Source: Zygnema cylindricum (lineage: Eukaryota > Streptophyta > Zygnematophyceae > Zygnematales > Zygnemataceae). Taken from it: a stretch of DNA of 64,000 nt. The translations under genes were made by a program, and so were the position numbers. The notes beneath the pieces were generated by a model, which saw only the letters and a list, made by a program, of their open reading frames with translations, had not been told where the DNA came from and did not search any database. The stretch is taken from NCBI GenBank assembly GCA_037447655.1, contig JBBHKE010003420.1:129301-193300 (forward strand), in the 5' to 3' direction. This document shows, piece by piece, positions 32,925-43,738 of the stretch (position 1 is its first letter; every line of letters begins with the position of its first letter).

Positions 32925-35900
32925 CTGCATCATAAAAATGAGAAACAATAGAAAGGAGAAGAAGGAAAAACATCAAGACAGATTTGAGATAATTGAGAAA
33001 AAAAAAAAAACACAAGATTCCGAACATGTTTTGCGATGTTTGCCAACATTTGCAATTCTCAGCAAATACGACATAGATGAGAAAGGAGACAGATGGAGAG
33101 AGTGGGGAAAGGGAGTGAAGGTGGTGGGGGAGAGAGAGAGAGAGAGAGAGACCTCTCGCGTCTTCAAGTATTTCCCTCCATTGTTTCTATTGCGACTTCA
33201 AGCGTTCCCCTCCATTGTTTCCCGTCCTGGAAACACGAAAAAAATAGGAATCAGAACCAATTAACACCCAGAAAAAGGTAAAACAGCAAATATGATCTGA
33301 ATAAGCGTGATAGGGAGATAGAGAGAGTGGAAGTTATTGAGTCAGGGGAGAGGAAGGTGAGGGAGGAAAAATATTTATAAAACCGTGCTGTAGAAAAATT
33401 GGAGGGACATAAATAGCTCAGAGGCAGAAACAGATAAAAGAGGGAGGTCAAAAGCGAGAGAGAGAATGAAAGAGAGAGACCTCCGGCATCTTCGAGAGTT
33501 TCCCTGTCCGAATCCATCGTTCGCCTACCTGGAAACCGATAAAATAGTGTTAATCAAAAAGAGAAAAAATGAAAAGTTCGAAATTGAAGTAATCGTAACA
33601 TTTCGATTAAAAAACGGTTTAACTCAATTGAACAACCAACAACCTCTGCCAAAAAAAAAAGCACCAATTTCTGATACAATAAAATATAAAATAGAAGTGC
33701 CCCAAGAATATCCAGATAAACCTGACCAAAAACCTTCGCGAAAACTTCCGTGCCAAACTCCAAAACCTCCCCAATTTTCCCAATCACCTCGCCCAAACCT
33801 TCAAAACTTCCCCAGAACCCTCCCAAAAAACCTCCCCGAAACTCTCCCCTCTCCCCAGAAACCTCCGAAACACTCCCAAAATCCCCCGCCCTCCCAAAAG
33901 CCTCCCCAAAGCCTCCCCATAGCCCTTCCCAAATCCCTCCTCAAAACCCTCCCACTTCCGAAACCCTCCCAAGGCAGCGGGCAGCTTGGGGTCTGACCCG
34001 GGCCGCCGGGAAAGATGCGTCGGCATCGGACGTTCCGTGGACAGACGCGAACGCACCGCCCTTGATAGATGTATGGGCGGCTCGCAGAGCAGCGCAGGAA
34101 GACTGGGGCGGGGAACAGGGGGGATAAAAGGAAAGGGGAAGGGGAGGAGAGAGGGAGGGAGAGAGGGAGGGGTCAGGTTTTAAGACACTGTCCATTGAGG
34201 AGGCAGTGGACGAGGCATAGATAGGGAGAGAGGGGGGAAAGGAGAGAGAAATTGGGAGGAGAGGGGGGAGGGGGAAATAGGGGATATGATAAGAGATGGG
34301 AAAGGAAGTTTAGGAATGGGAGGGAGACGGGAACAAAGGTGAAGGACATGTGTGAGAGGGAGAGAGATACTCCCAAAAAACCTACGCTGCTCTACAGAAG
34401 GGAGAAAACAAAAGGGAGGGGAAGAAAGGAAAAGAGGTAAAGAGGGGGAGAGGGAAATAGGGGGAATGATAAGAGATGGGAAAGGGAAATTTGGGAAAGG
34501 GAAATAAACAAAAGGGAGGGAAAGAAAGGAAAAGAGGGAAAGAGGGGGAGAGGGAAATGGGGGAAATGATAAGAGATGGGAAAGGGAAACTATTTTTAAG
34601 GGAAATTTGGGAAAATGATGGAGACGGGAACAAAGATGAGGGACATGTGTGAGAGGAAGAGAGATACTCCCAAAACACCTACGCTGCTCTACAGAAGAAT
34701 AAAATAAAAGGGAGGGGAAAGAGGGAGAGAGAGTGACAGAGTGACAAAGGGATAGGAAAAGAGCAAGAGGGAGAGAACAAGAGGGAGATAGGATGGAGAA
34801 AAAAAGAGAGGGAGATGGCGCAAGACAGCGGGGAAGAAAAAAGAGAGTGGGAGAGAGCGGGAGCGAGGAGATAGAGAGCGAAGAGATACCTCTCCCGTCT
34901 TCAAGAATTTCCCTTTCCTCCTCCATTGTTTCGCGTCCTGCAAACACAAAATAGTGGGAATCAAAAAACCGATTTACACGTAAAACTTAAATCAATATTT
35001 AACAAAACAACTAGTAAATTACAAATTTCCTCTTATAAAAGATCTTCATTAGTGCAAGGGGACAGGCTGGGGGGGGGGGGGGGAGAGAATGTAGGTGGAG
35101 GAGATAATCTTAGCAAATACGACCTATATTGGCGAGAAAGAGAGGTGAAGAGAGGGAGAGATAAAGGGGAGGTGGTGAGGGGAGGAGAGAGTTGGAGGGC
35201 GAAAGGTTGCAAGAGAGATTTCATAGAAATAAGGGAGAGAGAAAATAGTTTCAAAAGAAAGAGAAAGGCGAATGGTAAGAGATTTGAGGATGAAAGTGAG
35301 AGAGGGAGAAAAGAGGCAGAGACGAGAGAGATTAAGCATTTTTCTATCATCCTCCATTGTTTCCCGTCCTAAAACATAAGATAGTGTGAATCAGAAACCA
35401 TAAAAAAATTGAAAAGTAATTAAAAAATACGACAACGATAGGGAGACAGGGGAGAGAGAGAAACAGAGAGAGGTAGAGAGTGGGAGAGGGCAAGAGAGGA
35501 AAAGAGGGAGAAGGAGAGGGAGAGAAGGAGAAAAAAGGAAGAGAGAATAAGGGAGAGAGGAAGAGAGAATGTGAGCGAGGAGAGAGAGGGAGAGAGCGAG
35601 AGAGACCTTCCGCGTATTCGAGAGTTTCCCTGTCCTCCATCGTTTCCCGTCCTGGAAACACAAAAAAAATGTTGGAATCAGAAACCGTTTTAAAAAAAAT
35701 ATGTAACATGAAAAAAGTAACTAAAATTATGAAGGTACCTAAGGCTAAACTACTGGATATGACCTGTAAAGCCAGATAGAGAGAGGTGGAGGGACGTGGA
35801 GAGAGGAGGGAGAGGGAGGAGTTCCAAGAGAGGGGTGTGAAGCCATTGGAGGGCGATAGAATATTTGCAAGGGAGAGGAGAGATACAGAGAGACAGCGAA

Positions 35901-38900
35901 AGTGAGAGAGTGAGAAAGAGGGAGAGGGACGGAGACCTTCGGTATCTTCAAGAGTCTCCCTATCCTCGATAGTTCTCCGTCCTGGAAACATATATTGTTA
36001 ATCAATGAGTGAAATAAGACAAAAAAATAACAAATCAATACATGCTATTTATTTGAATACGTTTTGCTTTAAAAATCTGAAATCATCGAAATATGTCGAT
36101 TCAAACTTCAAAAAAAAATCCAAACAAAAATTGTGAGCTCAATTTTGTCTTTTATTCTCTTTTCTTCCTCCTTTTTTTAAAGCAAATCGATTTTTGGGGG
36201 CTCGTATTTTCCACAATTAATCACCCCGAAACTCATGAAACCTCTCCAAAACCTTCCCACTCAAAAACCCTCCCAAAACCTCCCCAATTCTCTTCCCCAA
36301 GCCCTCCCCCGAAACCACTGACCCGGGCCGCTGGGCCACGAGGTGCGTCGGCATCGGCCGCCGACGTTCCGTGGACAGACGCGAACGCACCGCCCTTGGT
36401 AGATGTATGGGCGGCTCGACGAGCAGCGCGCGAGGACTGCGGCGGAGAACACGGTGGGAGAGCGGGGAATGGGAGGGGCAGGGAGGGAGGGTTTAGGTTT
36501 TAAAACACTCATGCCATTTTGAAGAAGTAGCGGAAGAGGCAATGGAAGAGAGGCAGATAGGGAAAGGAGGAAGGGAGAGAGAAGTGGGGGAAAGGAGGGA
36601 GGGACGGAGATCTAGGGAGGAGAAAAGAGGACGGAGGAGGAAGGGTGAGGGATAAAAAGACTGCTGTGTCCCACTCAAAAGTAAACACGACAGAAGATAA
36701 CAACCACATAGGCAACTGCAATAAAAAGAGGAGGGGGAACAGACATGAAGAAATATTTAGATTTTAGACTCCGGTGAAGACATGAAGTACTGTCGGAAAA
36801 TTCGAAGACATGTATAAGGATGTTTTCATATCAAAAAAGGAAAGAGGGGAAAGAAGGGAAGGGGGGAAGAGAGATGGGACGAGGGAAATTGGGAAGGGAA
36901 AGAGAGGGAAATAGCGAAAGGGGGTGGAGAAGAGACAGGAGACACCAGTATATGTGTGTGTGTGTGAAAGAGAGAGAGAGAGAGAGAGAAATATGTGTGT
37001 GTGAAAGAGAGAGAGAGAGAGAGACTCCGACAAAACCCATGCTCTACAGAGGGAGAGAAGAAAGAGAGGGGGGGGAGACGAGAGAGAAAAAGAAGGATAG
37101 AGGGAGAGAGAGGGAGAGAAATGAGCGGGAGAGAGCAAGAATGGGAAAGAGGGAGCGAGGAGAACGAGTGAGCAAAGAGGGCGAGAGAGAGAGCGGGAAA
37201 GAGCGAAAGTGAGCAGGAGAGAGAGGGAAAGGGGGAGAGAGAGAGAGCACAGCGAGAGACCTCTCCCGTCTTCAAGCATTTCCCTGTCCTCTGTTAGGAT
37301 TTGGTACTGAGAACTCTGGTAGCGACGAGTCATTCTCGTAGCTAAGGTAGTGACGACCAGCGACGAAGTAGTTTCGTCGCTGGATAGTTGAAGTACCAGC
37401 GACGAAGAAGTTTCGTCGCTGGATATTTGAAGTGACGTGAAATGAAATGTTTGTTTCATTTCACGTATGTTTGAATAGTACTATAGAAGAGACGTGGAAA
37501 TTGCTTGGTAGTTTCAGTTCACGTAGGTTCAAGTCGTACCGTGTGATTCAAGTTGGTTCGCGGTTGACTTTCCTAGTCGTACCGTGTTGTTCAAGTCGGT
37601 TCAACGTATTGGTCGTGCTTTTTACCACGTTGATTCCTACGCGTTTCTGGTCGGGTACCTATATTTATTAGTTGAGACTTTGTGGTAGAATTATCTTTTA
37701 GGAGGCATAGCTTGTTAAGGAGGCGTAGAAAGATCAGAAGTAAAAGGAAGGAAGAAAAGAAGTTGTATTTGCATTGTACTTAATATATTGAGTATCTTTA
37801 AGGAGGAACACCATTGTTGTGTGTGTATTTTATTTGGTTTGTAATTAATCACCCCGAAACTCATGAAACCTCTCCAAAACCTTCCCACTCAAAAACCCTC
37901 CCAAAACCTCCCCAATTCTCTTCCCCAAGCCCTCCCCCGAAACCACTGACCCGGGCCGCTGGGCCACGAGGTGCGTCGGCATCGGCCGCCGACGTTCCGT
38001 GGACAGACGCGAACGCACCGCCCTTGGTAGATGTATGGGCGGCTCGACGAGCAGCGCGCGAGGACTGCGGCGGAGAACACGGTGGGAGAGCGGGGAATGG
38101 GAGGGGCAGGGAGGGAGGGTTTAGGTTTTAAAACACTCATGCCATTTTGAAGAAGTAGCGGAAGAGGCAATGGAAGAGAGGCAGATAGGGAAAGGAGGAA
38201 GGGAGAGAGAAGTGGGGGAAAGGAGGGAGGGACGGAGATCTAGGGAGGAGAAAAGAGGACGGAGGAGGAAGGGTGAGGGATAAAAAGACTGCTGTGTCCC
38301 ACTCAAAAGTAAACACGACAGAAGATAACAACCACATAGGCAACTGCAATAAAAAGAGGAGGGGGAACAGACATGAAGAAATATTTAGATTTTAGACTCC
38401 GGTGAAGACATGAAGTACTGTCGGAAAATTCGAAGACATGTATAAGGATGTTTTCATATCAAAAAAGGAAAGAGGGGAAAGAAGGGAAGTGGGGAAGAGA
38501 GATGGGACGAGGGAAATTGGGAAGGGAAAGAGAGGGAAATAGCGAAAGGGGGTGGAGAAGAGACAGGAGACACCAGTATATGTGTGTGTGTGTGAAAGAG
38601 AGAGAGAGAGAGAGAGAAATATGTGTGTGTGAAAGAGAGAGAGAGAGAGAGACTCCGACAAAACCCATGCTCTACAGAGGGAGAGAAGAAAGAGAGGGGG
38701 GGGAGACGAGAGAGAAAAAGAAGGATAGAGGGAGAGAGAGGGAGAGAAATGAGCGGGAGAGAGCAAGAATGGGAAAGAGGGAGCGAGGAGAACGAGTGAG
38801 CAAAGAGGGCGAGAGAGAGAGCGAGAAAGATCAGAAGTAAAAGGAAGGAAGAAAAGAAGTTGTATTTGCATTGTACTTAATATATTGAGTATCTTTAAGG

Positions 38901-41900
38901 AGGAACACCATTGTTGTGTGTGTATTTTATTTGGTTTGTAATCTTTCATCCTCCTCCATTATTTCGCGTCCTGGAAACACAAAATAGTAGGAATAAAAAA
39001 CCGATAAACACCCAAAAATTAAATTAAGAGGTCACAAATCAAATTATACAATTACAAGTTCGACCTTTATTAGGGCGATTGAGAGGTGAATGCACAGGCA
39101 GGGAGAAGAGGGAGGAAGAAGTTACAAAAAATTTAGCAAATACGACCTACATTAGCGAGAAAGAGGTGAAGTGAGGGAGAGACAAAAGAGGGGGTGAAAG
39201 GGGAGAGTGAGAATGGGGATCGAGGGGTTGTAAGAGAAGAGAGTAGAAATAGGGGGGAGGAAAAATTGTTGCGAAGGAAGAGAAAGGTGAAAGGTGAGAA
39301 TGAGGGTGAAAAGGAGAGGGGGAGACAAAAGAGGGAGAGACGAGAGAGACCTTCGGCATCTTCAAGCGTTTCCCTATCCTCCTCCATTGTTTCCCGTCCT
39401 GGAAACACATAGAATAGTGTGAATCAGAAACCAACAAGAAAATAAATAAAATGTAACAAGCAACTAAATTATAAAGGTAACAAATTCTTAGGGGATAAAA
39501 CCTGCAAAATCCAGATAGAGGTGGAGAAAGGGGGAGCGAGAGGAAAAGGAATTGCGAGAGAGGGGTGTCAAGAAATTGGAGGAAGATAAAATATTTGAAC
39601 ATGAATAGATGGATACAAAAAGGAGGGTGGAATTGTGAGAGGGGGGGAAGAGGGACTGAGGGAGAGAGACCTTCGGCATCTTCTAGCGTTTCCCTGTCCT
39701 CCTCGATCGTTTCACGTCCTGGACACACAAAAGTGTTAATCAAAATCTGAGATAAAAATAAAAAGTTAAAGACGCTTCAATACATGCTATTTATTTGAAA
39801 ATGTTCTCCTCCAAAATATTTGAAATCATCAAAAACATTTTGATACAAACAAAAACTGAGAAAAACCTTCCCAAAACGCTCTCCAAAGCCCTCCCCAAAA
39901 ACCTCTCCACTCCCGAAAACCCTCCCAAAAATCCTCCCCAAAAAGCTCCCTACTCCCAAAACCCTCCCCAAAAACTCCCCGGAACCCTCCCCCGAAACCC
40001 TCCCCAAAACCCTCCCCGAAACCCTCCCCAGGCAGCGGGCAGCTTCGGGTCCTGACCCGCAAAGCCGGGCGAGACGCGTCGGCATCGGCCACGAACGTTC
40101 CGTGGACAGACGCGAACGCACCGCCCTTGGTACCAGAAGGGCCGGGTCGACGGGCAGCGCTGAAGGACTGGGGCGGAGAACAGGAGAGGAGAGAGGAGAA
40201 GGGGAAAAGAGGGGGAGGGGAGGGGAAGAATCAGATTTTAAGCCACTGGACATGTAAGAGGCAAAGAGGGAAAAGGAGTAAAGGGAAGTGGAGGAAATGG
40301 AGAGAGAAAAAAAGGGACATCGGAAGAGGGATGGAGAGGGTAACAGAAAGGTGAGGTGGAGAAAAAGAATGAGGGAGAGAGAGAGAGACATAGGAAGAGA
40401 TAGAGAGGGAGAGCGAGGGAAAGAGAGAGGTCGAGAGTGAGAAGAGAGAGAGAGAGAGAGAGGAAGAGGGGATAAAGAGGGAGAGAGAGGGTGAGAGAGG
40501 GAAAGAGAGAGAGACGGGGAGAGAGGGGGAGAAGGAAAAAAAGAGAGAGGGAGAGGAGAGGAAGAGGAGATGGAGTTAAAAGAGTTAGAGAGAGATAGAG
40601 AACGAGGGAGGGCGACAGTGCGGAAGGTGTGAGAGAGATAGAGAGAGGGAGGTCGAGAGAAAAGGGAGAGAGAGAGAGGGAGGGAGAGAGTTGAGCGTGG
40701 AAAGTGGGATCGATAAGAGAAACGAGAAAGTGGTGAGAGAGACCTCTTCCTTCTTCAAGAATTTCTCTGTCCTCCTCCATTGTTTCGCGTCCTGGAAACA
40801 CAAAATAGTGGAAATCAAAAACCGAGCTAAACTCAAAAGATAAAATGATTTTAAAATGTTGCAAAAATCTTAGCAAATACGACCTGTATTAGCGAGAGAG
40901 AGATGTGAAAAGAGGGAGAGACGGAACAGGGAGGGAGAAGAGACTGAATCGAGAGGGATTTAAGAAGGGATACGAGAGAGATAAGAGGTCCGATAAGGGG
41001 GAAAAACCGATGAAGGAAGAGATTAAAAGATTGAGGGTGAAACTGACAGAGGGAGACAAGAGAAAAGAGAGAAAAGAGAGAGAAGGGGAGAGAGAGAGAG
41101 ACCAGCATCTTCGAGCGTTTCCCTGTCCTTCTCCATTGCTTCTCGTCCTGGAAACACAAAATAGTGGGATCAAAACCCGAAATAAACTTAACAAAAAACA
41201 GGAGAGGGAGATAGGTAGAGACGGGGGGAGGGATAGCGAGAGGGAAAAATAGAGAGAAGGAGAGAAGGAGAGAGGGAGAGAGGGGCGAGATTGAGAAGAG
41301 GGGAGGAGGGGGGGGGAGTGGGAGGGAGCGAGAACCGAGGAGAGGGATGAAGAAGAGATGGAGGGAGAGAGGAATTGGCGGAGAAAAGTGAAAAAGAGAG
41401 GGGAGAGAGGAGAAAATATTAGAGGAGAGAGAGAGATGGAAAGACGAGAGGGAGAGAACAAGGGGGAGGGAGAGAGAGACCTTTCGCGTCTTCAAGAGTT
41501 TCCCTGTCATCCTCCATCATTTTTCGTCCTGGGAACACAAAAAATAGTTGGAACCGAAAACCGGTTAACAACTTAAAATAATTTGTACAATTAGTCATTG
41601 CAGGCACACATTTTTCAATCCACATATCATACTCCACCCCGAAAAAGAGAATAAGAATCTCTCTTCCTTTCTCTGGTCCGCGCTGCTTAATTCTCCACTT
41701 TCTCCAATATTGAATCTAGTGTTTGAATTTTTCCACACCAGATTTCTCTACAGCAAAAATCTAGTGGCCGATCTTTCCCACCTTCTGCCACTGAAATACC
41801 TGATGCACACTCAAAAAAACATAAAAAACTCCCAGAATATTTTCCTCTCAAAATTTCCCTCTCACGCCTCATCATCGCGTTAGAAGTAGCGACAGCCAGA

Positions 41901-43264
41901 ACTCTAAAAAAATAAACCCGAACACCCACCTTTTGCCACACTAAATCTTGTGTTAAAAAATAGGTGAACATTAACAACGCCCAAAAACTCCCAAATTCAC
42001 CCCAAGAGAAGCTCACCAAAATCTCTCAAAAACTCCGCCAAAGGTTCCTGCCCTCTCCCCTTTACCTGTCACACTAAATCGGGAGCACACTCGGCCCCGC
42101 TTGCAACGCCTGTAGCAGCGGTCCTGGTAGATGTAGCGGCAGCCGCGGGTTCTGCGGACACACTTGGCGCCCAGTGGACACGTTTTGGAGCACCTCCCAC
42201 GCACTATGTAGCGGCACCGACTGAACAGAAGTTCTGGGGACACATACACCAGGGAGGAAGGGAAGTAGAGAGAGGGAAGGGGGCCGGGGGGGGGGGCGGG
42301 CGGGGAGGTGGGAGGGAGGGAGGTGGGAGGGAAGAGAGAGAGAAAAGGGAGAGAGATCGACAAAAAAAAAAGATCAAGATGTTAATAAAAAGCACGAGAC
42401 AAATTTATATCTCATTTACACTAAGTTAAATTCAATGATATCAATCGACAATGTCATAGTCAACATTTGGAAAATTAATCGTTGATAGATCCGATATAAT
42501 ATAAACACTTGCATTCACAATTTTCAGATTGCAAATTAGAAGATGCGTGCTTTTGAAGGAGACGCAAGGGAAAGGAAAGAAGTTCCTTCTATTCGGGGAA
42601 AAAAACCAAACAAATTGTGCTTTAGAGTTTATAATTGCGATTCCTTTTGTTCTTCTTGTAGTTGTTAGAAGTATTGGGTTTTACCACGTCCGTCTTCGAG
42701 AAGATGTCGCCCAGTGGCGCCTAATGGATCTGAAAGAAGACAGATTGGAAACAGATAGGAACAAAGAGACAATGTCCGATGTTAATGTTCCATTCTCACA
42801 AACAGAAAAAATAAAAAAAACTGAATGTCGTATTAACCGAAGGAAACTCCTTTCGTTTGCAAAAAAAATAGTGGGATCAACAGTGGTCACAGTCAAACTT
42901 CATAAAATAAAAAAATAAAAGCAACAACGATGGCGAAAAAAATAATAATCTTTACATTTGCTGAAAAACTGTCTACCTTACTAAGTTTCCGAAGTCCATA
43001 TAAAAACTTAATTTTATACCACCACGGAAGTTAAGCGTCAAACTCCTGACTAATATTGAGTATACCATAATTGGTAATACAAGAAAAGGCACTGCAATTA
43101 ATAAACTATACAAAAAATTACAGAAAAAACGTACCAATGTCGCCGGAAAGTGCAGTTTCTGTCTCCATATTTTCCGATTCAGCGAATCCAAGCGGAGCCA
43201 TAGAAGCTATTAACATCGAACTCCATAAAACGATTGAAATCCTAAGGACAAAAGTATTAGCCAT
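32737..43264 (-). CDS. Gene B: secreted microexon-built protein, partly damaged
   Basis: Same architecture as gene A. Exon 1 43264-43135, exon 2 42729-42685, 8-Cys exon 42233-42066, microexons 41528-41481, 41147-41103 and 40791-40744, Cys exon 40167-40057, microexons 39718-39671 and 39398-39351 plus a split one (38970-38954 with 37291-37261), Cys exon 36436-36323, microexons 35981-35937, 35651-35607 and 34937-34890, Cys exon 34102-33998, microexon 33528-33481, terminal exon 32924-32737. Each Cys exon is followed by two or three microexons, the last usually ending EDGRG, giving a higher-order repeat. Damage: an LTR splits one microexon, copies at 35372-35330 and 33226-33153 are broken, and the normal stop is deleted. 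Phase symmetry would still allow an open message by skipping. Confidence 0.65.
33153..33226 (-). pseudogene. Broken last microexon of gene B (74 nt)
   Basis: An internal partial duplication of the exon (AAACAATGGAGGG occurs twice) gives 74 nt, not a multiple of three, with a TGA in family phase. Must be skipped for the terminal exon to be read. Confidence 0.65.
33481..33528 (-). CDS. Gene B microexon, 48 nt (penultimate)
   Basis: Reads GRRTMDSDRETLEDAGG; positional and sequence counterpart of 9763-9810 in gene A. Confidence 0.7.
33998..34102 (-). CDS. Gene B Cys-rich exon 4
   Basis: 105 nt, GCCCCAG acceptor, GTCAGA donor. Contains CSASRPYIYQGRCVRVC and a fourth Cys five residues on (C-x11-C-x3-C-x5-C). 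Confidence 0.65.
34668..34688 (-). CDS. Candidate 21-nt exon (second microexon class)
   Basis: CTGTAG acceptor, GTATCTC donor, phase 1 both sides, reading EQRRCFG. A sister at 34371-34391 reads EQRRFFG in the same sequence context. Short length leaves this uncertain. Confidence 0.35.
34890..34937 (-). CDS. Gene B microexon, 48 nt
   Basis: Reads GRETMEEEREILEDGRG. Donor is GTATCTC instead of GTCTCTC. Confidence 0.7.
35330..35372 (-). pseudogene. Decayed microexon copy in gene B
   Basis: Acceptor and GRETMEDD are recognisable, but the sequence then diverges and no GT donor follows. Confidence 0.55.
35607..35651 (-). CDS. Gene B microexon, 45 nt
   Basis: Reads GRETMEDRETLEYAEG. Same length class as 11490-11534 in gene A, at the same relative position. 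Confidence 0.7.
35937..35981 (-). CDS. Gene B microexon, 45 nt
   Basis: Reads GRRTIEDRETLEDTEG; one Glu codon shorter than the consensus. Confidence 0.7.
36323..36436 (-). CDS. Gene B Cys-rich exon 3
   Basis: 114 nt, CCGCAG acceptor, GTCAGT donor. Contains CSSSRPYIYQGRCVRVC and a fourth Cys (C-x11-C-x3-C-x6-C), ending Arg-Arg-Thr-Ser-Trp and a Gly/Pro tail. Confidence 0.65.
37026..37043 (-). CDS. Candidate 18-nt exon (second microexon class)
   Basis: CTGTAG acceptor, AGCATGGGTTTTGTCGGA, GTCTCTC donor; phase 1 both sides, reading EHGFCR. Duplicated at 38654-38671. Related candidates of 21 nt lie at 34371-34391 and 34668-34688. Confidence 0.35.
37843..38825 (-). repeat. Duplicate of 36215-37197 (offset 1628 bp)
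   Basis: Nearly identical over about 980 bp; a clear difference is GAAGGGAAGGGGGG versus GAAGGGAAGTGGGG. It carries a second copy of the Cys exon (37951-38064) and of a short candidate exon (38654-38671). Extremely recent, or an assembly artefact. Confidence 0.85.
37951..38064 (-). CDS. Duplicated Cys-rich exon inside the insertion
   Basis: Exact counterpart of 36323-36436 with intact acceptor and donor. Spliced in, it would add a second identical module ahead of the original. Confidence 0.55.
39351..39398 (-). CDS. Gene B microexon, 48 nt
   Basis: Reads GRETMEEDRETLEDAEG, the family consensus. Confidence 0.7.
39671..39718 (-). CDS. Gene B microexon, 48 nt
   Basis: Reads GRETIEEDRETLEDAEG. 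Confidence 0.7.
40057..40167 (-). CDS. Gene B Cys-rich exon 2
   Basis: 111 nt, CGCCCCAG acceptor, GTCAGG donor. Contains CPSTRPFWYQGRCVRVC and a fourth Cys six residues on (C-x11-C-x3-C-x6-C). Strongly basic. Confidence 0.65.
40744..40791 (-). CDS. Gene B microexon, 48 nt
   Basis: Reads GRETMEEDREILEEGRG; type found just upstream of Cys exons. Confidence 0.7.
41103..41147 (-). CDS. Gene B microexon, 45 nt
   Basis: Reads GREAMEKDRETLEDAG; lacks the last codon of the 48-nt form, and the donor GTCTCTC follows directly. Confidence 0.65.
41481..41528 (-). CDS. Gene B microexon, 48 nt
   Basis: Reads GRKMMEDDRETLEDAKG. Intact borders. Confidence 0.7.
42066..42233 (-). CDS. Gene B exon 3, double 4-Cys module
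   Basis: 168 nt from TCCCCAG to GTAAAGG. Two C-x7-C-x3-C-x5-C units (CRYIVRGRCSKTC and CRYIYQDRCYRRC). Orthologous to gene A exon 3; shorter by three codons. Confidence 0.7.
42685..42729 (-). CDS. Gene B exon 2 (45 nt)
   Basis: CTTTCAG acceptor, GTAAAA donor. Reads DPLGATGRHLLEDGRG. Confidence 0.75.
43135..43264 (-). CDS. Gene B exon 1 (signal peptide)
   Basis: 130 nt, GTACG donor. Codes MANTFVLRISIVLWSSMLIA then SMAPLGFAE; cleavage expected after GFA. Closely matches genes A and C. Confidence 0.75.
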
Positions 43265-43418
43265 AGCTGCTTTCCTCTTCACCAATCAAATTTAGATCTT
43301 AAAAAAACGTCCAGCGATTTTCTTTTCTTCTAACTCTGGTTTTTGTATGTATCTTGCCTCCGCTTGTTTTCTACCTCTCTCCACCACCGCAATGATGTAA
43401 TCTGAAACATTTTCTCCA

Positions 43419-43428
43419 CCTTTTATAC
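43419..43428 (-). promoter_or_regulatory. TATA box of gene B
   Basis: GTATAAAAGG about 160 bp before the ATG, followed by TGGAGAAAATGTTT as in genes A and C. Confidence 0.6.
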
Positions 43429-43738
43429 GTTCAAATACACAAGAAATAATGTGGGGAAAGTCGAAGACCTTTCCATTGATTTCCTAGGATAGAAGTCAAC
43501 GGAGAGTTGACCGGCTTCGAAGCGGCACATGGGCACGGAGTGATTATTTTGAGATTAGCACTTCATGGCCGTCGATCAATCCGGCCATCCTGGCAATCGA
43601 GCCGTTAAAGTTGCATGGCGCAACTTTGGCATGGCAGCGATCGATGTCTTTGCTCGATTGTACCGTCTGACGTATTTGAGCATCGGAATTTACGCCATAG
43701 CAGCGGAAATGACTTAGCTGACACTTGCAAGGAAGGTA

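Larger units (their letters stand above)
37292..38948 (-). mobile_element. LTR (solo type) inserted in a microexon, carrying an inner duplication
   Basis: Begins TGTTAGGATTTGG and ends CTTTCA, flanked by TCCTC (37287-37291 and 38949-38953). No retroviral coding sequence. The LTR proper is about 0.56 kb: 37292-37844 plus the last bases before 38948. Between lies 37843-38825, a copy of gene B DNA, followed by a second copy of the LTR's last ~120 bp (37725-37844 repeated at 38823-38941). LTR orientation was not determined with certainty. Confidence 0.75.
37261..38970 (-). pseudogene. Gene B microexon split by an LTR insertion
   Basis: 38970-38954 plus 37291-37261 make a perfect 48-nt exon reading GREIMEEDREMLEDGRG with both splice borders. 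The halves are separated by an LTR-type insertion flanked by TCCTC. As it stands the exon cannot be spliced as one piece. Confidence 0.75.

Noticed and set aside
34180-34947. 255-codon Ser/Pro/Leu frame on the minus strand
   Set aside because: Mostly pyrimidine-rich intron that includes microexon 34890-34937 and the two candidate 21-nt exons; no single-exon protein is supported.
9400-41500. CRISPR-like array from the regularly spaced 48-nt repeats
   Set aside because: The repeats differ from each other, carry AG/GT borders and a conserved reading phase, and the spacers are hundreds of bp of varying length.
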